From: JBKPHS01 sp046729975
Lineage (GTDB): Bacteria > Actinomycetota > Thermoleophilia > Solirubrobacterales > Thermoleophilaceae
Length of the DNA stretch: 8,939 bases
Direction of reading: 5' to 3'
NCBI GenBank assembly: GCA_046729975.1
Contig: JBKPHS010000117.1
Span: 1-8,939 of the forward strand
Shown here: piece by piece, positions 5,463 through 8,939 of the stretch
Position numbering within the stretch: the stretch's first letter is position 1
Layout of the letters: each line of letters opens with the position of its first letter
Translations under genes and position numbers: made by a program
Notes under the pieces: generated by a model
The model's database searches: none
What the model was told of the DNA's origin: nothing
What the model saw: the letters and a program-made list of their open reading frames with translations, nothing else

Positions 5463-6563
5463 ATGACCGCTTCCCTCCGCCTCCGCTGCTCCGCGATCGC
5501 GTTCGCGCTCCCACTCGCGGCGATCCTGCTCGCCCTCGTCCCGGCCTCTGCCGACGCCAGGCGCGGCGACGTGACGGTGATGACGCGCAACCTGTACGTC
5601 GGGGTCGACCTCCGGCGAGTGGTGCCGCCGACGACGCGAGATGAGTTCGAGCAGGCAGCCGCGGACATGCTCCAGCGGGCCCTGGCAACCGACTTCCCGG
5701 CTCGCGCGAAGCTGATCGCCCAGGAGATCGACCGGACCGGCGTCGATCTGATCGCGCTTCAGGAGGTCGAGCTCCTGAGGCGCGGACCCGACGGCGTCAA
5801 GGACGGAGCCGCAACGCCGGCGACGACGGTCGTGCAGGACTTCCTGGCGATCCTCCAAGGGGAGCTTGCGGCCCGCGGGTTGCGCTACCGCGTGGCCGCC
5901 CAGAACGTCGGAGCAGACGTGGAGGTGCCCACGGCGCTCGGCTATGACCTGCGCCTCACCGACCGGAAGGTGATCCTCGCGAGGGTGCAGCGGGGTTTGC
6001 GTCTCAGGAACGCACGCCAGCGCAATCACAGCCAGGCGCTCATGATCCCGACCGCCATCGGCCCGCTCCGCTTCACGCGAGGCTGGGCGTCCGTCGACGT
6101 GACTCTGAACGGCGCGAGCTTCCGCTTCGTCGATGCCCATCCGGAAGCGTTTGGGCCAACTTTCCGCGATGCGCAGATCAGGGAGTTCCTCGGCCGCAAG
6201 GGGCCGACACGCACCAGCAAGCCGGTCGTGTTGGCTGCCGACACGAACTCGGATCCGAAGAATCCGATCTCATCGAGCACGAACGCGACGGGATATTTCA
6301 CCTTGACCCGCGGCGGGTTCGTCGACGCGTGGACGCGCGCGAACCCACGGGCACGCGGCCTCACGTGCTGCAACGAAGAGAACCTGCTCAACCCGGCGTC
6401 CACGTTCGATGAGCGGATCGACCAGGTCTTCACGAAGCCGCGAGTGCGCGTGCTCGACGCAAAGCTCACAGGCATACAGGCCAGCGGCAGGGCGCCCGGC
6501 GGGCAGTGGCCGTCGGATCACGCGGGCGTCCTCGCGGAGCTGCGGCTGCCGGTCCGTCGCTAA
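5463..6563 (+). CDS. Secreted endonuclease/exonuclease/phosphatase-fold protein
   Basis: The 366-residue protein has a signal peptide with a hydrophobic core at about 11-29 and a likely cleavage after SADA (residue 32). The EEP (DNase I-like) motifs then appear in order: MTRNLYVG with Asn43, LIALQEVEL with metal-ligand candidate Glu101, DRKVIL (167-172), FVDAHPE with His226, LAADTNSD with Asp260 and Asn262, DERIDQVF (316-323), and PSDHAGVLAEL with Asp352 and His353. The catalytic set looks complete, so it should be an exported metal-dependent phosphoesterase. The substrate could be nucleic acid, a phospholipid (sphingomyelinase-like) or a phosphosugar. An adjacent cysteine pair at 302-303 (LTCCNEENLLNP) may be structural. 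AAAGGA (5452-5457) is a good ribosome binding site for ATG 5463. It may be cotranscribed with the hydrolase 44 bases upstream. Its stop overlaps that of the convergent glycosyltransferase. Confidence 0.85.
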   Translation: MTASLRLRCSAIAFALPLAAILLALVPASADARRGDVTVMTRNLYVGVDLRRVVPPTTRDEFEQAAADMLQRALATDFPARAKLIAQEIDRTGVDLIALQEVELLRRGPDGVKDGAATPATTVVQDFLAILQGELAARGLRYRVAAQNVGADVEVPTALGYDLRLTDRKVILARVQRGLRLRNARQRNHSQALMIPTAIGPLRFTRGWASVDVTLNGASFRFVDAHPEAFGPTFRDAQIREFLGRKGPTRTSKPVVLAADTNSDPKNPISSSTNATGYFTLTRGGFVDAWTRANPRARGLTCCNEENLLNPASTFDERIDQVFTKPRVRVLDAKLTGIQASGRAPGGQWPSDHAGVLAELRLPVRR

Positions 6564-7588
6564 TCGCCGAGCAGGCGACCGATGAGCGCGTCGGTCTCCT
6601 GCGCGGCGCGGTCCCAGCTGAACTGCGCGGCCCGCGTCAGGCCGTCCACGGCCATGGTCTCGCGCAGGTCCTCGTCGGTCGCGACGGTCAGCAGTGCCTC
6701 GGCGAGCGCGTCCGCGTCCTCTGGGTCTACGAGCATCGCCGCGCCGCCGCAGGTCTCCGGGAGGGCGGCGCGGTCGGACGCGACCACCGGAGTGCCCGAG
6801 GCCATCGCCTCGAGGCAGGGGAGGCCGAAGCCCTCATAGAGGGACGGCATGGCGAGCGCGAGCGCGCCGGCGTAGAGGCCCGGCAGGTACAGGTCGTCTA
6901 CATAGCCGAGCCGGCGCACCGCCGAGGGCTCCTCGGCTCGCATGTAGCCGCGCCTGGACCCGGCCGCGACCAACTCGATCCCCGACTCGCCAAGCCGGCG
7001 GGCCGCGGCGTCGAGCGCCGCCAGGTTCTTGCGCTCGATCTGCGTGCCGACCGCCAGAACGTAGGGGCCGTCGAGCTCGTGGGCGTCGCGCGCGGGCCCC
7101 GGGTCGGCCGCCGGGCTGAAGCGCTCCTCCACGCCATTTGCCACGACGCTCACTCGCTCCGGCTCGATGCGCAGGATCTCCACGAGCTCGTCCTTCGCGA
7201 ACTCGGACACCGTGATCAGGTGCCGGGCGCGGCGCGCGAGCCGCGGGATTACGCGACGCTGCCAGGCGACGTAGCCGCGCGTGTACCACTCCGGATGGCG
7301 AAGCGACGCGACGTCGTGGATGACGATCACGTTGCGGGCGCCGGCGGCGAGCGGAGCCAGGTTGGCGGGCGAGTAGAGCAGGCTGACGCCGCGGGACAGG
7401 AACGGCAGCACGCCCTGCTCCCAGGCGTGGCCCGCCCTGTGCGCGAGCGCGGCCGGCGGCTGGATGACCCGGTAGCGGTCGGGTCGCAGGTTCGGCAGCC
7501 TGGAGCTCATCTCGCGCGCCACGCGCTCCACCCCGCCGATCTCATGCCGAGCAGCGGCGCGCGCGTTGATCCCGACCGGCGCGCTCAC
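6560..7588 (-). CDS. GT4-family (GT-B fold) glycosyltransferase
   Basis: This 342-residue protein is a complete GT-B fold enzyme. The N-terminal half has INARAAARHEIGGVERVA (7-23) with the acceptor-side glycine turn, VIVIHDVASLRHPEWY (87-102) and ITVSEFAKDEL (125-135). The hinge carries VVANGVEERF (148-157). The C-terminal half has VLAVGTQIERKNL (177-189) and the donor-binding PSLYEGFGLPCLEAMASGTPVV (248-269), with the E-x7-E pair Glu252 and Glu260. GT4 enzymes transfer sugar from a nucleotide donor with retention, typically mannose- or glucose-type donors, onto lipid-linked or surface glycans at the cytoplasmic membrane face. GTG 7588 overlaps the upstream stop in GTGA, so the two genes are probably translationally coupled. 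Other starts would be internal to the upstream gene. The sugar and acceptor cannot be assigned. Its stop lies within the CTAA shared with the convergent gene. Confidence 0.88.
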   Translation of the reverse strand: MSAPVGINARAAARHEIGGVERVAREMSSRLPNLRPDRYRVIQPPAALAHRAGHAWEQGVLPFLSRGVSLLYSPANLAPLAAGARNVIVIHDVASLRHPEWYTRGYVAWQRRVIPRLARRARHLITVSEFAKDELVEILRIEPERVSVVANGVEERFSPAADPGPARDAHELDGPYVLAVGTQIERKNLAALDAAARRLGESGIELVAAGSRRGYMRAEEPSAVRRLGYVDDLYLPGLYAGALALAMPSLYEGFGLPCLEAMASGTPVVASDRAALPETCGGAAMLVDPEDADALAEALLTVATDEDLRETMAVDGLTRAAQFSWDRAAQETDALIGRLLGD

Positions 7589-8939
7589 GGCGCAGCCCGC
7601 GCCTTTCGCAGCGCTTGGAGCTGGCGTCGCTCGCGGTCTGCCGGGCGCCCCAGCAGGCGCTTGCCCGCGATGCGTGTGGCGAACGTCAGCGCCTGCGCGA
7701 TGTCGTCGAGCGTGGCCCGGCGCGACCCCAGCCGCTCGGCCACCACGGCGCGTCGCTGCCGCGCGAGACGGTCGTAGGGCTCGCCGCCGAACTGGCGCTC
7801 GGCTGAGCGGCCGCCCTCGTGCGCGACGCGCGCGGCGGGCCAGACCCACGTCTCGACGCCGGCCGCCGCGGCTCGCAGGCCCAGGTCGAGGTCCTCGCCG
7901 TACATGAAGGTCCGCTCGTCGAAGGGCCCAAGCCGGCGCAGCGTCTCCGTGCGGGCGGCGAGGCAGCATCCAGCGGCCCAGTCCGTGGGGCGGGACCGCC
8001 GTGCCCGCCAGGGCGCGAGCCGCGCGGGCAAGAGGGCAAGCGGCACGAGCGCGCGGGCGAACGACGCCAGCGACCCGGGCGCGCGCTGCTGGTACTCCTG
8101 CCGCCGCCCGTCGGGCCCGATGACCACAGGCGCGAGGATGCGGTCGGCCCGCGCGAGCTCGGATGCGAGTCCGGCCAGCGAGCCGTCGACGAGCCGCGCG
8201 TCGGGATTGATCAACACGGTCACCGGCGCCTCCGCCGCGGCGACGCCACGGTTGGACGCAACTCCGAAGCCCGCGTTCTCGCCGAGTTCGATGACCCGCG
8301 CGCCGCCGGGCCAGGCGCGGGCGATGGCGGCGCTGCCGTCCGAGGAGCCGGAGTCGACCACGACCAGCGCGGCGCCCGGCAGGTGCCGGGAGACGGAGTC
8401 GAGCAGCCGGCGGAGCTCGGGCTCGGAGTCGTGCGTGACCGTGACGAGCGCCAGGCCGCGGCCCCGGCCGCCGTCCGGGGCCTCGGCGGGCGTGAGCAGC
8501 TCGCGCCAGGTCTCGCGCGTGGTCGCGACGTCGAAGAGGCGGGAAGCGCGCTCGCGCCCCGCGGCGCCCAGCCGTACGCGGAGCGTGCCGTTCGAGCAGA
8601 CCTCGACCAGCGCGGCCGCGGCCGCGCGGGCGTCGCCCGGTGGGTAGAGGCGTCCGCAGCTCTCGTCCACGATCTCGGCCGGACCGCACGAGTCGGGCAC
8701 GACGGCCGGCACGCCCACGGCGAGCGCCTCGGCCACCACCAGCCCGAAGGGCTCGCGCTCCGCGCAGTGGAGAAGGCACGCCGCGCCCTCGAGAGCGGCG
8801 CGCGAGCCCGGCAGCGCGCCGGCGAAGTCGACGCGGCCGGCGAGGTCCGGGCGCTCGGCCCTCCGGTGCAGCTCGGCCAGAAGCCCCTCGCCTCCCGGCC
8901 CGACCGCTGCGCCCGCCAGCCGCAGCCGCAGCTCGGGCA
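7585..8939 (-). CDS. GT4-GT2 glycosyltransferase fusion (5' end outside window)
   Basis: The minus-strand frame is open without a stop from the window end to TGA 7587-7585, giving 450 visible residues; the true start is beyond 8939. Visible residues 1-145 form the C-terminal half of a GT4 enzyme. RVDFAGALPG is followed by EREPFGLVVAEALAVGVPAV with the E-x7-E pair at 62 and 70, then PAEIVDESCGRLYPPGD. After a linker rich in Gly and Arg, a GT2 domain starts near residue 162 (about base 8454). It shows ALVTVTHDSEPELRRLLDS, VVVDSGSSDGS, ENAGFGVASNRG, the metal-site-like INPDARL, DWAAGCCLAART and FMYGEDLDLGLRAAAAG. The GT2 part resembles WbbL-type rhamnosyltransferases. One chain may thus add two successive sugars to a surface glycan. 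The valine at 8739 could be mistaken for a start but lies inside the GT4 motif. Confidence 0.87.
   Translation of the reverse strand, partial: PELRLRLAGAAVGPGGEGLLAELHRRAERPDLAGRVDFAGALPGSRAALEGAACLLHCAEREPFGLVVAEALAVGVPAVVPDSCGPAEIVDESCGRLYPPGDARAAAAALVEVCSNGTLRVRLGAAGRERASRLFDVATTRETWRELLTPAEAPDGGRGRGLALVTVTHDSEPELRRLLDSVSRHLPGAALVVVDSGSSDGSAAIARAWPGGARVIELGENAGFGVASNRGVAAAEAPVTVLINPDARLVDGSLAGLASELARADRILAPVVIGPDGRRQEYQQRAPGSLASFARALVPLALLPARLAPWRARRSRPTDWAAGCCLAARTETLRRLGPFDERTFMYGEDLDLGLRAAAAGVETWVWPAARVAHEGGRSAERQFGGEPYDRLARQRRAVVAERLGSRRATLDDIAQALTFATRIAGKRLLGRPADRERRQLQALRKARAAP

Noticed and set aside
3991..5688. Long minus-strand open frame (565 codons) opposite the glycoside hydrolase
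   Set aside because: No recognisable motif and Arg/Pro/Ala-rich composition. The opposite strand encodes a signal peptide and both catalytic glutamates of a glycoside hydrolase.
6564..6578. Hairpin TCGCC-GAGCA-GGCGA as a terminator for the EEP gene
   Set aside because: A five-pair stem with no T-run is common by chance at this GC content, and it lies inside the coding end of the convergent gene.
8737..8739. GTG at 8739 as the start of the GT2-containing protein
   Set aside because: Reading the same frame upstream to the window end gives an uninterrupted GT4 donor-binding domain. The GTG is an internal valine in the FGLVVAEA motif.
7589..8779. Extension of the GT4 gene upstream to base 8779
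   Set aside because: This part of the frame is low-complexity and overlaps the GT4-GT2 fusion, whose frame shows clear motifs throughout.

Overview
The window is about 9 kb of uniformly GC-rich, densely coding bacterial DNA. Codons end mostly in G or C, GTG starts occur, and neighbouring genes overlap by 1 to 26 bases. Gene content (CcmF and a short CcmI-like protein, an AidB-type acyl-CoA dehydrogenase under a TetR regulator, actinobacterial-looking secreted proteins) suggests a high-GC actinobacterium, perhaps Thermoleophilia/Solirubrobacterales. That placement is an inference from style and gene family, not a proof. I see no tRNA, rRNA, CRISPR array, transposase, integrase, phage gene or recognisable defence system.

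Layout. (1) Bases 1-508, plus strand: the 3' end of a ccmF-like cytochrome c haem-lyase gene, then a 98-residue membrane-anchored CcmI-like protein. (2) Bases 515-3568, minus strand: a compact operon, tetR then an aidB-like acyl-CoA dehydrogenase then a crotonase-fold protein, all overlapping. A near-palindromic candidate operator lies just before tetR. The crotonase lacks both standard catalytic glutamates. (3) Bases 3569-3719: a divergent intergenic region with a five-copy 8-bp G-rich tandem repeat that fits the G-quadruplex pattern. (4) Bases 3720-4211, plus strand: a YbaK/ProX-type aminoacyl-tRNA deacylase, followed by a second, decayed patch of the same repeat. (5) Bases 4306-6563, plus strand: two exported proteins, a clan GH-A glycoside hydrolase and an endonuclease/exonuclease/phosphatase-fold protein, separated by a perfect GC stem-loop. 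(6) Bases 6560-8939, minus strand: two coupled glycosyltransferase genes. The upstream one runs off the window and fuses a GT4 C-terminal half to a GT2 domain.

How the genes fit together. The tetR-aidB-crotonase block looks like a regulated acyl-CoA (fatty or branched-chain acid) catabolic unit. The glycosyltransferases look like the edge of a surface-polysaccharide cluster, and the secreted hydrolase could act on that glycan, but this is only suggested by proximity. The two convergent junctions are very tight: a 12-bp palindrome carries both stop codons at 506-517, and stop codons overlap at 6560-6563. The points most worth a second look are the GT4-GT2 fusion, the crotonase active site, the repeat family flanking ybaK, and the candidate tetR operator.
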